Numbered from the stretch's first letter, positions 8,902-18,146 are shown. The stretch: 64,000 nt of DNA from Lutispora sp003527145 (GCA_029983695.1 JASBZB010000011.1:1-64000); one strand, 5' to 3'. Made by a program: numbers and translations. The notes: generated from the sequence alone by a model not told the origin.

Positions 8902-8911
8902 ACTATGTTTT

Positions 8912-9047
8912 AATCTGTTCTGCTGACTGATATAAGAGTGCATTGTGAAGGAACTTAGAGTTTGTTAGTTTTGACGCAACCCTATGCAAGCTTACAAACT
9001 CTTAGCTTCGAAGCTCTGCAATCGTTATCAGTCAACAAAACAGAATT
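8912..9047 (+). repeat. Long imperfect inverted repeat before eno
   Basis: About 136 bases fold back on themselves. AATCTGTTCTGCTGACTGATA (8912-8932, outer arm) pairs with TATCAGTC...CAGAATT (9027-9047), and TTAGAGTTTGTTAG pairs with CTTACAAACTCTTAG (8990-9004). A small TTCGAA palindrome lies on the right arm. There is no T tract, so it is not a simple terminator. It could be a MITE-like repeat or a structured mRNA leader or processing site between tpiA and eno. Confidence 0.6.
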
Positions 9048-9082
9048 GCTAAAGATAGTATTAAAAAGAGAGGGTGTTTCAT

Positions 9083-10366
9083 TTGTCAGCTATTATTGAC
9101 ATATATGCAAGAGAAATATTGGATTCAAGAGGAAATCCTACTATAGAGGTTGAGGTAGAATTAGAAAGCGGAGCCTTTGGCCGAGCTGCTGTTCCTTCCG
9201 GTGCGTCTACGGGTGCTTTTGAGGCGGTGGAGCTGAGAGACGGAGATAAGAGCAGATATTTAGGCAAGGGGGTTTTAAACGCCGTAAGCAATGTCAATGA
9301 TATTATTGCTCCGGAAATAATGGGAATGGAAGCCCTGAATCAGGTGGAGCTGGACAATTTTCTTATACAGCTTGACGGGACTCCTAATAAGGGGAAGCTG
9401 GGGGCCAATGCTATTCTTGGCGTCTCTTTGGCAGCTGCCCACGCTGCGGCTGAAGAAGCAGGGATGCCGCTATATCAATACATAGGGGGAACAAATGCAA
9501 AAACGCTGCCGGTGCCTATGATGAACATACTAAACGGAGGCAAGCATGCAGACAATAATGTAGACATCCAGGAATTCATGATAATGCCAGTAGGTGCAAA
9601 GAGCTTCAGGGAGGCGCTGAGAATGTGTGCGGAAATATTCCATAGCCTTAGAGGAGTTCTTAAAGCAAAGGGCTATAATACATCTGTAGGTGATGAAGGA
9701 GGCTTTGCACCAAACCTGACTTCAAATGAAGAAGCATTGCAGGTCATTGTTGAAGCCGTTAATAAGTCCGGATATAAGCCAGGAGAAGATGTATTTATTG
9801 CACTGGACTCTGCAGCAACGGAAATGTATAAAGAAGACGGTAATTACCATCTCGAAGGAGAAGGTGTTGTAAAAACCTCTGCTGAAATGGTAGAATACTA
9901 TGAAGATCTGGTTAGCAGATATCCTATCATATCTATTGAAGATGGATTATCTGAAGAGGATTGGGATGGCTGGAAACTCATGACCGATAAGCTTGGAAGC
10001 AAAATTCAAATCGTAGGAGACGATTTATTTGTAACCAATACTGAAAGGCTTGCCAAGGGTATAAAAATAGGAGTGGCAAATTCAATACTTATTAAGCTTA
10101 ATCAGATAGGTACATTAACAGAGACATTAGATGCAATCCAAATGGCAAACAGGGCAGGGTATTCCGCTGTCGTATCTCATCGATCCGGCGAGACGGAGGA
10201 TGTGACCATAGCAGACCTGGTTGTAGCTGTGAATGCAGGCCAAATAAAAACAGGAGCACCTTCCAGGATTGATAGAGTTGCAAAATATAATCAGCTGCTT
10301 AGGATTGAAGAAGGATTGGACACCATGGCAAAATATGCAGGAAAAGATGCATTCTTTAATCTTTAA
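9083..10366 (+). CDS. eno: Enolase
   Basis: 427 residues that convert 2-phosphoglycerate to phosphoenolpyruvate. SAIIDIYAREILDSRGNPT is the classic N-terminus. GDEGGFAPN, the metal ligands in ALDSAATE, SIEDGLSEEDW and VGDDLFVTN, and the signature ILIKLNQIGT with SHRSGETED are all present. I choose the TTG at 9083, with GAGAGGG at a normal distance and protein homology beginning at MSAIIDIYA; the in-frame GTG at 9074 lies inside the ribosome binding site. No phosphoglycerate mutase gene precedes it, unlike the Bacillus operon. Confidence 0.96.
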   Translation: MSAIIDIYAREILDSRGNPTIEVEVELESGAFGRAAVPSGASTGAFEAVELRDGDKSRYLGKGVLNAVSNVNDIIAPEIMGMEALNQVELDNFLIQLDGTPNKGKLGANAILGVSLAAAHAAAEEAGMPLYQYIGGTNAKTLPVPMMNILNGGKHADNNVDIQEFMIMPVGAKSFREALRMCAEIFHSLRGVLKAKGYNTSVGDEGGFAPNLTSNEEALQVIVEAVNKSGYKPGEDVFIALDSAATEMYKEDGNYHLEGEGVVKTSAEMVEYYEDLVSRYPIISIEDGLSEEDWDGWKLMTDKLGSKIQIVGDDLFVTNTERLAKGIKIGVANSILIKLNQIGTLTETLDAIQMANRAGYSAVVSHRSGETEDVTIADLVVAVNAGQIKTGAPSRIDRVAKYNQLLRIEEGLDTMAKYAGKDAFFNL

Positions 10367-10390
10367 TGAATAATTTGTCCAAAAAATATT

Positions 10391-10430
10391 AATAATAGGG
10401 GGTAGAATTGCCCCCCTGTTATTGTATTTT
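10391..10430 (+). terminator. Terminator after eno
   Basis: AATAATAGGGGG pairs with CCCCCTGTTATT around a short loop, with a T-rich end. Confidence 0.75.
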
Positions 10431-10450
10431 ACAATCCTTTATGTTAAAAT
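10422..10450 (+). promoter_or_regulatory. Promoter for secG
   Basis: TTGTAT, 17 bases, TAAAAT (10445-10450). The -35 box overlaps the end of the eno terminator. Confidence 0.5.
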
Positions 10451-10486
10451 TGTCTTTGTTAAACCCATATGATTGGAGGTGCAACG

Positions 10487-10717
10487 ATGAGAACATTCTT
10501 AGTAATCATACAGTTTTTAGTTTGTTTAACGCTCATAATCAGCGTATTGCTACAACCAGGCAAGAGTGCCGGATTATCAGGATCTATAGCCGGTGGTGCT
10601 GAGCAGCTTTTTGGGAAACAAAAAAGCAAGGGATATGAAGCTTTATTTGCTAAAGTTACTACTGTTTCCGCTGTATTGTTTATGGTTTTATCAGTGGTTT
10701 TGGTTATCGTTAAATGA
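10487..10717 (+). CDS. secG: Preprotein translocase subunit SecG
   Basis: 76 residues with two membrane helices (about 3-22 and 55-74) joined by the conserved loop LLQPGKSAGLSGSIAGGAEQLFG. SecG is the small accessory subunit of the SecYEG channel. ATG 10487 has GGAGGT six bases upstream; the longer frame from 10469 has no such site. In many Firmicutes secG sits between eno and rnr, as it roughly does here. Confidence 0.93.
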   Translation: MRTFLVIIQFLVCLTLIISVLLQPGKSAGLSGSIAGGAEQLFGKQKSKGYEALFAKVTTVSAVLFMVLSVVLVIVK

Positions 10718-10847
10718 TATAGCAAAATTTAGAATATACTGATAATTTGCCTGGCTGATAGTCAGGTCAATTTACGTATAGAGTAAAATTTATTCATTAA
10801 TTGAGGGAAAATTTTATTACAGACAGACAAGAGGAGGTTAAGGGAAA

Positions 10848-12812
10848 ATGGATTTAATGTTATTGGCTCCTATATCAGGAGTACTGGCATTAGCATTTGC
10901 TTGGATTTTAGCCGCTGGAATAATGAAAAAAGATCCGGGCAATGACAGGATGAAAGAGATCATGGGTTACATCCATGAGGGTGCTATGGCATTCCTTTTT
11001 AGGGAATACAAGGTTCTTGCAATCTTTATAGTAGTTTTGGCAGCAATAATCGGTATATTATTAAAAAGCTGGCTTACAGCAATTTGCTTTGTGGTAGGTG
11101 CACTTTTCTCAATTTTAGCCGGTTATTTCGGAATGCAGGTGGCAACTCAAGCCAACGCCAGAACAGCAAATGCTGCTCAGCATGGTCAAAATGAAGCTTT
11201 AGGAATAGCTTTCAGGGGCGGAGCCGTAATGGGAATGTGCGTTGTAGGCTTGGGTATACTAGGAGTCGGCTCGTTATACATGATATTCAAAGACGTTAAC
11301 ATAGTAACGGGATTTGGCCTTGGCGCAAGTTCTATAGCTTTATTTGCTCGTGTAGGCGGAGGTATATATACAAAGGCAGCAGACGTTGGCGCAGACTTAG
11401 TTGGTAAGGTAGAAGCAGGAATACCGGAAGATGATCCGAGGAATCCTGCTGTTATAGCGGATAACGTTGGTGACAACGTTGGTGACGTTGCAGGTATGGG
11501 TGCTGACCTGTTTGAATCCTATGTTGGTTCAATCATATCAGCTATTACACTGGGAGCAGTCTTCTATGCAGGAAAGGCAGAAGGTGTTTTATATCCCATG
11601 CTGCTTTCAGCAGTGGGCATCATTGCTTCTATTATTGGAAGCATGTTCGTTAGAACAGGTGAAAACTCTAACCCTCAAAGCGCGTTAAAGAATGGTACTT
11701 ATGCAAGCTCAGTTATCGTATTAATTGCAGCATTTTTCTTGAGCAAATCCCTGTTTGGAGGCTTAGGCGCTTTCGCAGCAGTAGCTTCCGGTGTAGTAGC
11801 CGGTGCAATTATCGGATTCTTAACAGAAGTATATACATCCGGAGATTATAAGTTTGTTAAGAGAATAGCACAGCAATCTGAAACAGGACCTGCTACAACA
11901 ATAATCAGCGGACTTGGCGTTGGAATGATGTCAACAGTTGCTCCAATACTCTTCATCGCCGCTGCAGTTATAGTTGCATACAGGTTTGATAATCTATATG
12001 GTATTGCTCTTGCAGCAGTAGGCATGCTTTCAACTACAGGTATGACAGTGGCAGTTGATGCATATGGTCCTATAGCTGATAATGCAGGCGGTATAGCAGA
12101 GATGGCAGAACTGCCGAAATCAGTAAGAGCTGTAACAGATAAACTTGATTCAGTTGGCAATACAACAGCAGCTATAGGAAAAGGATTTGCAATCGGCTCT
12201 GCCGCATTGACGGCATTGGCCTTGTTTGCATCCTATTCACAGGCAGTTCAATTAGAAAAAATAGATATTATTGATCCGTATGTTATGGTAGGCTTATTCA
12301 TTGGCGGCATGCTTCCTTTCCTCTTTGGTGCTTTAACAATGGAAGCTGTCGGTAAAGCCGCTTACTCAATGATAGAAGAAGTTAGAAGACAGTTCAGAAC
12401 CATACCGGGAATCATGGAAGGAACAGGAAAGCCTGAATATGCTAAATGTGTTGATATATCAACATCAGCAGCTTTGAAAGAAATGTTGATTCCGGGCCTT
12501 TTAGCTGTTGTTGCTCCTATTGCTACAGGTGTTGTCTTAGGCAAAGGTGCTTTAGGAGGACTTCTAGCCGGAGCTTTGGTTACGGGAGTACTTTTGGCCA
12601 TCATGATGTCAAATGCCGGCGGAGCTTGGGATAATGCAAAGAAATATATAGAATCCGGCGAACACGGCGGCAAAGGCAGTCAGGCTCACAAGGCAGCGGT
12701 AGTTGGCGATACGGTTGGAGACCCATTCAAGGATACTTCAGGTCCATCAATGAATATATTGATAAAGCTTATGACAATAGTTGCTTTGGTGTTTGCACCA
12801 TTATTTCTGTAA
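10848..12812 (+). CDS. hppA: Membrane-bound ion-pumping pyrophosphatase, potassium-dependent type
   Basis: 654 residues and about 16 membrane helices. The substrate motif DVGADLVGKVEAGIPEDDPRNPA and the paired DNVGDNVGD Asp motifs bind Mg-pyrophosphate; GDTVGDPFKDTSGPS is the C-terminal motif. Hydrolysis of pyrophosphate drives Na+ or H+ export. GNTTAA carries Ala where potassium-independent enzymes have Lys, so this should be the potassium-stimulated class (family knowledge). The pumped ion is not decided here. RBS AGGAGG; single-gene unit with its own terminator. Confidence 0.95.
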   Translation: MDLMLLAPISGVLALAFAWILAAGIMKKDPGNDRMKEIMGYIHEGAMAFLFREYKVLAIFIVVLAAIIGILLKSWLTAICFVVGALFSILAGYFGMQVATQANARTANAAQHGQNEALGIAFRGGAVMGMCVVGLGILGVGSLYMIFKDVNIVTGFGLGASSIALFARVGGGIYTKAADVGADLVGKVEAGIPEDDPRNPAVIADNVGDNVGDVAGMGADLFESYVGSIISAITLGAVFYAGKAEGVLYPMLLSAVGIIASIIGSMFVRTGENSNPQSALKNGTYASSVIVLIAAFFLSKSLFGGLGAFAAVASGVVAGAIIGFLTEVYTSGDYKFVKRIAQQSETGPATTIISGLGVGMMSTVAPILFIAAAVIVAYRFDNLYGIALAAVGMLSTTGMTVAVDAYGPIADNAGGIAEMAELPKSVRAVTDKLDSVGNTTAAIGKGFAIGSAALTALALFASYSQAVQLEKIDIIDPYVMVGLFIGGMLPFLFGALTMEAVGKAAYSMIEEVRRQFRTIPGIMEGTGKPEYAKCVDISTSAALKEMLIPGLLAVVAPIATGVVLGKGALGGLLAGALVTGVLLAIMMSNAGGAWDNAKKYIESGEHGGKGSQAHKAAVVGDTVGDPFKDTSGPSMNILIKLMTIVALVFAPLFL

Positions 12813-12818
12813 GTAAAG

Positions 12819-12845
12819 AGGAGATGCCATCCGGCATCTCCTTTA
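12819..12845 (+). terminator. Terminator after hppA
   Basis: GGAGATGCC-ATCC-GGCATCTCC followed by TTT and an AT-rich run. Confidence 0.8.
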
Positions 12846-12867
12846 ATAATATTATACGAGGTAAATT

Positions 12868-13143
12868 ATGGTTATTAAAGCTATTTTTTTGTACTTTTTA
12901 ATAATTAATATAATAGGCTATAGTATCATGGGATTCGATAAAAGCAAGTCTAGGCGAGATAAATGGCGAGTAAGCGAAAAAAATTTATTTGCCATAGCTT
13001 TTTTAGGCGGCGCTTTGGGTATGTTGTTGGGGATGAGAACCTTCCGCCATAAGACTAACAAACGCAAGTTTCAAATTGGCATACCTGTTTTGTCAGTCTT
13101 AAACCTTGCTGTTTATATATATCTATATATTAAGGCCTTTTAA
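12868..13143 (+). CDS. DUF1294 family membrane protein
   Basis: 91 residues. Helix at 2-20, then GFDKSKSRRDKWRVSE, helix with FLGGALGMLLGM, then RTFRHKTNKRKFQIGIP and a final helix. The Asp-Lys and Arg-His-Lys-T-K motifs are the hallmark of DUF1294 proteins, which often occur fused to cold-shock domains. Function unknown. It follows the hppA terminator. Confidence 0.8.
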   Translation: MVIKAIFLYFLIINIIGYSIMGFDKSKSRRDKWRVSEKNLFAIAFLGGALGMLLGMRTFRHKTNKRKFQIGIPVLSVLNLAVYIYLYIKAF

Positions 13144-13312
13144 AGGGATAGAGAACGGCACCATAAAAACTAGGACACAATATCTAGTAAATTATAATAT
13201 TTTAGCACCATGGAAATAAATACATTTTTGTATAGTATTTATGGAGGAATTAGCAAAATTATGTAGAAACATTAATAATGTTGTCTATTTAATTATTTTT
13301 GGAGGTGTCGTT

Positions 13313-14818
13313 TTGAACTTATACATTATTGTAATTATTCTAGAAGCTATAGCAATTCTTTTATTAGCCATCTACAAATTCGGAGGAAAATCCAAGAATA
13401 CTGATGAATGCACCAATGCCTTGCAGGAAATATTAGATGGCAACTACTCGTATAAGATAAAAAATAAAGGCAGGATACGAGAAGTATATAATAATATCAC
13501 ATCCATGCTTTTGGATTGGATAAGCAATATATTAAAAGCATTGCTTTATATAGAAAACGATGTATCCAGAATTTCCACCTCCTGCAGCAGGTCAGAAGAA
13601 AGGATGACATCGATCAGACAAAGAATAGGGGACTTAAATGCAAAAGCTAAGAGCGTATACGAAAAGCTTCTGGAAGCTGCCGGCGCATCTCAGCAGATAT
13701 CTGCCAGCGAGTCGGACATGGCGTCTGCCTCTGAAAGCACTCTTGCAGACCTAAAAAATATGGAGAAATCGGTTATCGATGGCAAGACCAATACAGAGGA
13801 ATCATTGAAAATATTGGGAGTTATGAGCGAAGCTATGAGCAGCCTTATCGGAGAAGTGGAGGAATTGGCCAGGGTTACGGATAAAGCCCAGGCAATGGCT
13901 CATTTTGTTGAAGACCTGTCAGGAAGCATTAATTTGCTGGCCTTAAATGCATCTATTGAGGCAGCAAGGGCAGGGGAAAACGGAAGGGGTTTTGCTGTTG
14001 TAGCAAATGAGGTAAGAAGGCTTGCGGAAGAAAGCTCCAACTCTGCTAAAAATATTAAGGAGCAGATGGATGAAATCAAATCTAAGGCAAACACTACCAT
14101 GGGAAGCATAGATAAGCTATCAGAAATGAGTTCTAAGAGCAAGGACTCTGCAAACTACATTAAAAATTATATGAATGAAATAGATAGCTTTATATCACAC
14201 ATAATGTCGGTATTCATTGATTTTTCCGGAAAAATCAATGAACAGGCCTCTGCTACCCAGCAGATTGCTTCCGCCAATGAAAGTTTATCCGAGTTTTTCG
14301 GAGAATTCATTGAATCTGTGAGCTCCATAGAAAACGATATCAATGAGCAGAATGAGTTGGAGCATAATAACATGACCATTTGCAATGATTTGAGAGTGGT
14401 TGCAAATAACTCCAGGATATTTATGAACAAGTTTGAAGACATATTGGGGAAAAAGCTTATCGCCTGCTGTCGTGAATTGGCTGATAAGCTAAAAGAATCA
14501 GAGCCTAATAATAATATCCTCAGCGAATATATTCAAAAAACAGGAATAACTGCTTTGGCAGTGACAGATGAAGATGGGGTGGTAAGATATTGCAATCAAA
14601 ACAGCAATATCGGCTTTAGATTCTCCGATGATGTCACTACGCAAGCCGGTGAATTCAGAAAGATACTTAAGGACCCATCTTTGGAAGTTGTACAAAACTT
14701 TAAGATTAGAAATATAGATAGCAAATATTTTAAATATGTTGGTATAGCGCGCAAAGATAAAAAAGGAATTATCCAGGCTGGACTCAGCGTAGATGATATA
14801 ATAAGATTGAATAAATAA
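13313..14818 (+). CDS. Methyl-accepting chemotaxis-like protein with C-terminal sensor region
   Basis: About 501 residues. One N-terminal membrane helix (about 1-18) is followed by coiled coil and the conserved signalling hairpin tip NLLALNASIEAARAGENGRGF with VVANEVRRLAEES. After the signalling domain, roughly the last 110 residues (ITALAVTDEDGVVRYCNQNS through IIQAGLSVDDII) look like a PAS/Cache-type ligand domain placed at the C-terminus. The TTG at 13313 has GGAGGTG five bases upstream; the ATG at 13241 has no site. No periplasmic loop is visible, so it probably senses intracellular signals and feeds a CheA/CheW array. Confidence 0.85.
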   Translation: MNLYIIVIILEAIAILLLAIYKFGGKSKNTDECTNALQEILDGNYSYKIKNKGRIREVYNNITSMLLDWISNILKALLYIENDVSRISTSCSRSEERMTSIRQRIGDLNAKAKSVYEKLLEAAGASQQISASESDMASASESTLADLKNMEKSVIDGKTNTEESLKILGVMSEAMSSLIGEVEELARVTDKAQAMAHFVEDLSGSINLLALNASIEAARAGENGRGFAVVANEVRRLAEESSNSAKNIKEQMDEIKSKANTTMGSIDKLSEMSSKSKDSANYIKNYMNEIDSFISHIMSVFIDFSGKINEQASATQQIASANESLSEFFGEFIESVSSIENDINEQNELEHNNMTICNDLRVVANNSRIFMNKFEDILGKKLIACCRELADKLKESEPNNNILSEYIQKTGITALAVTDEDGVVRYCNQNSNIGFRFSDDVTTQAGEFRKILKDPSLEVVQNFKIRNIDSKYFKYVGIARKDKKGIIQAGLSVDDIIRLNK

Positions 14819-14948
14819 ATGAAGAAAAGGCAGTATACTATATGTATATTGCATTTTTACTTATGACGAAATTTTGAAAATGTTTTTTAAGAATTGATTG
14901 TGGGAATATTATTCTATATATAATTTCAATAATGATAGGAGGAGAATT

Positions 14949-17066
14949 ATGGAGCTTTTAGATAGAATATTGGAATATATGAGAGAGGAAGCCTATAATC
15001 CCATGCTTATTTCTGAATTAGCAGGGGCTTTGAAAATTGATGAGGAAGCATCGAGTGAACTGGAAGAGATTTTAAAATATATGGAGTCTGATGGATATAT
15101 TATTAAAACGAGAAAAAAAAGATATGGCTTGCCCGAGAGAATGAACCTTATTGTGGGAAGGCTTCAGGGCAGTCAGAAAGGCTTCGGGTTTTTAATACCT
15201 GATAATTCTGATATAAGGGATCTTTATATCCCTGTGGAAAACCTTAACGGAGCGATGCACAATGATAGAGTAATAGCCAGGATAACTAAGGGAAGCATTG
15301 GAACCATAAAAAGCGAAGGCGAGATAATACGGATATTAAAAAGAGCAAATGAGCAAATAGTCGGGACTTTTGAGAGCAACAAAAGGTTCGGCTTTGTGGT
15401 TCCTGATGATGCAAGGATACACCAGGATATATTCATATCAAAGGAAGACTTTGAAGGAGCGAAAGACGGTTATAAAGTAGTGGTTCAAATAACCCGCTGG
15501 CCCGAGGGCAGAAGGAATCCCGAAGGAAAGATAGTTGAGATATTGGGACATAGAGACGATGCGGGCACAGACATATTATCCATTATTCGCGGTCATAATT
15601 TGCCTGAAGAATTTCCGGCGGATGTAGAAGCCCAAGCCAGCCGGATTCCAGATGAAGTAAGGAGTGAGGCTTTAAGCAACAGGAAAGATCTGAGGAACAG
15701 AAAGATCGCGACCATTGACGGAGAAGATGCCAAGGATCTGGATGATGCAGTATCGCTGGAAGTGCTGCCTAACGGCAACTATTTCTTAGGAGTCCATATA
15801 GCGGATGTCAGTCAATATGTATTCGAAGGCAGCTCATTGGATAATGAAGCTTTGAAACGCGGCACCAGCGTTTACCTGGTAGATCGAGTCATACCTATGC
15901 TTCCTAAAAAGCTTTCAAACGGAATATGCAGCTTAAATCCCAAAGTTGACAGGTTGACTTTGAGCTGTGACATGGAAATAGACAACAAGGGAAATGTAGT
16001 CAAATATGATATATATGAAAGCGTTATCAGAACCTCAGAGAGAATGACCTATAAAGATGTTAATAAGATTCTCGAGGATGAGGATGAGGAGCTAAAGGAA
16101 AGATATAAGGAATTTATCGATGCCTTCAAAGCTATGGAACAGCTCATGAACATACTTCGGAAGAAAAGAAGGATAAGAGGCAGCATAGACTTTGATTTTG
16201 AAGAATCTAAAATAATACTTGATGACAAGGGAAAGCCTGTGGATATAAAGCCCTATGAAAGAGGAGTGTCTGAAAGGATAATTGAAGAGTTTATGATAGT
16301 ATGCAATGAAACCATTGCGGAGCATATGTATTGGAAGGAGATGCCCTTTGTTTACAGAGTCCATGAAGACCCGGACCCGGAAAAGATAATGGCATTGAAC
16401 GTGCTAATCCATAATTTTGGGTATAGCATCAAAGGCGCAGATGAAATACATCCGAAGGCGCTTCAGCAGGTTTTAGATAAGGTGGCAGGCAAGAAAGAGG
16501 AGAGACTCATCAATACGCTGCTGCTCAGATCTTTAAGAAAGGCAAGATATGACGGCGGCAGCTTGGGCCACTTTGGCCTGGCATCAAAATATTATTGCCA
16601 CTTTACTTCACCTATAAGGAGATACCCGGACCTTATGATTCACAGAATAATAAAAGAGGATATACATCGTAAGCTTACACCAGGCAGGATAAGAGAGTTG
16701 AAGGAAATGATACCAGGCATCGCTGAGCAGTCTTCTATCAGAGAAAGAGCCGCAGAAGAAGCCGAAAGAGAAGTGGAAGACCTGAAGAAGGCTGAATATA
16801 TGAAGGACAAAATAGGTGAAGAATATGAAGGAATAATATCCAGCGTAACTTCCTTTGGCATGTATGTGGAATTAGAGAATACCATAGAGGGTTTGGTGCA
16901 TGTGAGCAATATGGAAGATGATTATTATATCTTTGATGAAACAAGCCATGTTATGATCGGAGAAAGAAAGCGTAAAATTTACAGGATAGGCGATATGGTA
17001 AGGATAAGAGTGCTCTCTGTGGATATGGCAAGTCATAAGGTGGACTTTGTGCTGGCAGAATGTTGA
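14949..17066 (+). CDS. rnr: Ribonuclease R
   Basis: 705 residues: N-terminal winged helix, two cold-shock domains (RLQGSQKGFGFLIP; ESNKRFGFVVPDD), the RNB catalytic domain with the metal-binding Asp cluster in DGEDAKDLDDAVSLE, and a C-terminal S1 domain (GIISSVTSFGMYVELEN). It degrades structured RNA 3' to 5' and works with tmRNA and SmpB on stalled messages, which fits the order rnr-smpB-ssrA. ATG 14949 has AGGAGG; the longer frame from 14898 has none. The stop codon lies inside a dispersed repeat copy. Confidence 0.96.
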   Translation: MELLDRILEYMREEAYNPMLISELAGALKIDEEASSELEEILKYMESDGYIIKTRKKRYGLPERMNLIVGRLQGSQKGFGFLIPDNSDIRDLYIPVENLNGAMHNDRVIARITKGSIGTIKSEGEIIRILKRANEQIVGTFESNKRFGFVVPDDARIHQDIFISKEDFEGAKDGYKVVVQITRWPEGRRNPEGKIVEILGHRDDAGTDILSIIRGHNLPEEFPADVEAQASRIPDEVRSEALSNRKDLRNRKIATIDGEDAKDLDDAVSLEVLPNGNYFLGVHIADVSQYVFEGSSLDNEALKRGTSVYLVDRVIPMLPKKLSNGICSLNPKVDRLTLSCDMEIDNKGNVVKYDIYESVIRTSERMTYKDVNKILEDEDEELKERYKEFIDAFKAMEQLMNILRKKRRIRGSIDFDFEESKIILDDKGKPVDIKPYERGVSERIIEEFMIVCNETIAEHMYWKEMPFVYRVHEDPDPEKIMALNVLIHNFGYSIKGADEIHPKALQQVLDKVAGKKEERLINTLLLRSLRKARYDGGSLGHFGLASKYYCHFTSPIRRYPDLMIHRIIKEDIHRKLTPGRIRELKEMIPGIAEQSSIRERAAEEAEREVEDLKKAEYMKDKIGEEYEGIISSVTSFGMYVELENTIEGLVHVSNMEDDYYIFDETSHVMIGERKRKIYRIGDMVRIRVLSVDMASHKVDFVLAEC

Positions 17067-17084
17067 ACGAGACTTCATTCAGTG
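17063..17084. repeat. Dispersed repeat, left half (2 of 3)
   Basis: TTGAACGAGACTTCATTCAG is identical over 20 bases to the copy at 1440. Bases 17064-17066 of this copy are the stop codon of rnr. Confidence 0.75.
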
Positions 17085-17135
17085 TTGAAGAATATTACAT
17101 TGTCATAACATTCATTTTGTGCTAAACTTAATTAG

Positions 17136-17164
17136 TTGACAATTAAAGCTGTGGTTTATATAAT
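17136..17164 (+). promoter_or_regulatory. Sigma-A promoter for smpB (and perhaps ssrA)
   Basis: A perfect TTGACA, 17-base spacer, perfect TATAAT. Confidence 0.85.
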
Positions 17165-17195
17165 AGATTTACAGTTTGATTCGGGTGGTAATAAT

Positions 17196-17660
17196 ATGGG
17201 AAAAGAAAATGTGAAGGTTTTAGCACAAAACAAAAAAGCGAGACACGACTACTTTATAGAAGAAACCTATGAAGCAGGCATAGAGCTTTTTGGCACCGAG
17301 GTTAAGTCAATAAGACTTGGCAAGGTGAATTTGAAGGACAGCTATGCAGCAATTGAAAAAGGTGAAGCATTTATCTATAACATGCATGTGAGCCCATATG
17401 AAAAAGGAAATATTTTCAACAAGGACCCGATGAGAACCAGAAGGCTATTGCTCAACAGATATGAGATCAACAAACTAATAGGTTATATTCAGCAAAAAGG
17501 ATATACCCTTGTACCTCTGAGCATTTACCTGAAAGGCAGCCTTGTTAAGTTAGAATTGGCAGTAGCCAAAGGCAAGCAGCTTCACGATAAGCGCCAGGCG
17601 ATAGCGGAAAGGGATGCCAAAAGGGAAGTGGAAAGGGAATTCAGAGGCAAGGAATATTGA
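17196..17660 (+). CDS. smpB: SsrA-binding protein SmpB
   Basis: 154 residues. Signatures are AQNKKARHDYFIEETYEAGI, GTEVKSIRLGKVNLKDSY, YEKGNIFNKDPMRTRRLLL and a basic C-terminal tail (DKRQAIAERDAKREVEREF) that enters the decoding centre. SmpB delivers alanyl-tmRNA to stalled ribosomes. The start at 17196 is 32 bases after the -10 box, with GGTGG as ribosome binding site. The in-frame start at 17136 would overlap the promoter itself. Its RNA partner follows directly. Confidence 0.96.
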   Translation: MGKENVKVLAQNKKARHDYFIEETYEAGIELFGTEVKSIRLGKVNLKDSYAAIEKGEAFIYNMHVSPYEKGNIFNKDPMRTRRLLLNRYEINKLIGYIQQKGYTLVPLSIYLKGSLVKLELAVAKGKQLHDKRQAIAERDAKREVEREFRGKEY

Positions 17661-17665
17661 TTAAT

Positions 17666-18014
17666 GGGGGCGTAATGGCTTCGACGGGGGTATCGAGGGC
17701 TGAGATAGCGAGCCGTGGACTCCAGAACCACGATAAAAGCTGGAAAACTTAAATTAAACGCAAACGATAATTACGTTTTAGCAGCTTAATTGCTGCTCGT
17801 TCTACCTGTAGTTCCCGCACTATAGGATAGGGCGTCATTTAGCGGGGTCCGCCACTGCCAAAGCTTTGAGGCAGCTGGCGCATTATGAAGCTACTGAAGC
17901 TGTAAGCCTGTCAGCGGGCGTACGGTAGAGGGAATGCCAAATCACTGACTGCGCTCGGAGAGATTTCAGTTTGAGGACTTTCGGACAGGGGTTCGATTCC
18001 CCTCGCCTCCACCA
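17666..18014 (+). ncRNA. ssrA: Transfer-messenger RNA
   Basis: The 5' end GGGGGCG (17666-17672) pairs with CGCCTCC before the terminal ACCA at 18011-18014. GGTTCGATTCC is the T-arm. The tag reading frame starts at GCA 17760 and encodes ANDNYVLAA, stopping at TAA 17787-17789. The hydrophobic LAA end is the usual protease signal. The RNA is 349 bases, a typical length, directly behind smpB. Confidence 0.97.
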
Positions 18015-18038
18015 AAAAACAATATAGATTTACATAGA

Positions 18039-18064
18039 AACAGACTGCATGCAGTCTGTTTTTT
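18039..18064 (+). terminator. Terminator after ssrA
   Basis: The 22-base perfect palindrome AACAGACTGCA/TGCAGTCTGTT is followed by TTTT. Confidence 0.85.
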
Positions 18065-18146
18065 ATAGTATAATATAAATTGGACTTCTCGTTAGTTATA
18101 TGACGAGAAGCAGCCGATAAACAGGAATCTGATGAGGCGGGGTATT

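Noticed and set aside
13241..13312. Longer N-terminus for the chemoreceptor-like gene
   Set aside because: The ATG at 13241 has no ribosome binding site, whereas the TTG at 13313 has a consensus one; the longer version also adds atypical sequence before the helix.
17666..18014. Possible tRNA from the GGTTCGATTCC T-arm
   Set aside because: It belongs to the tRNA-like domain of the tmRNA.
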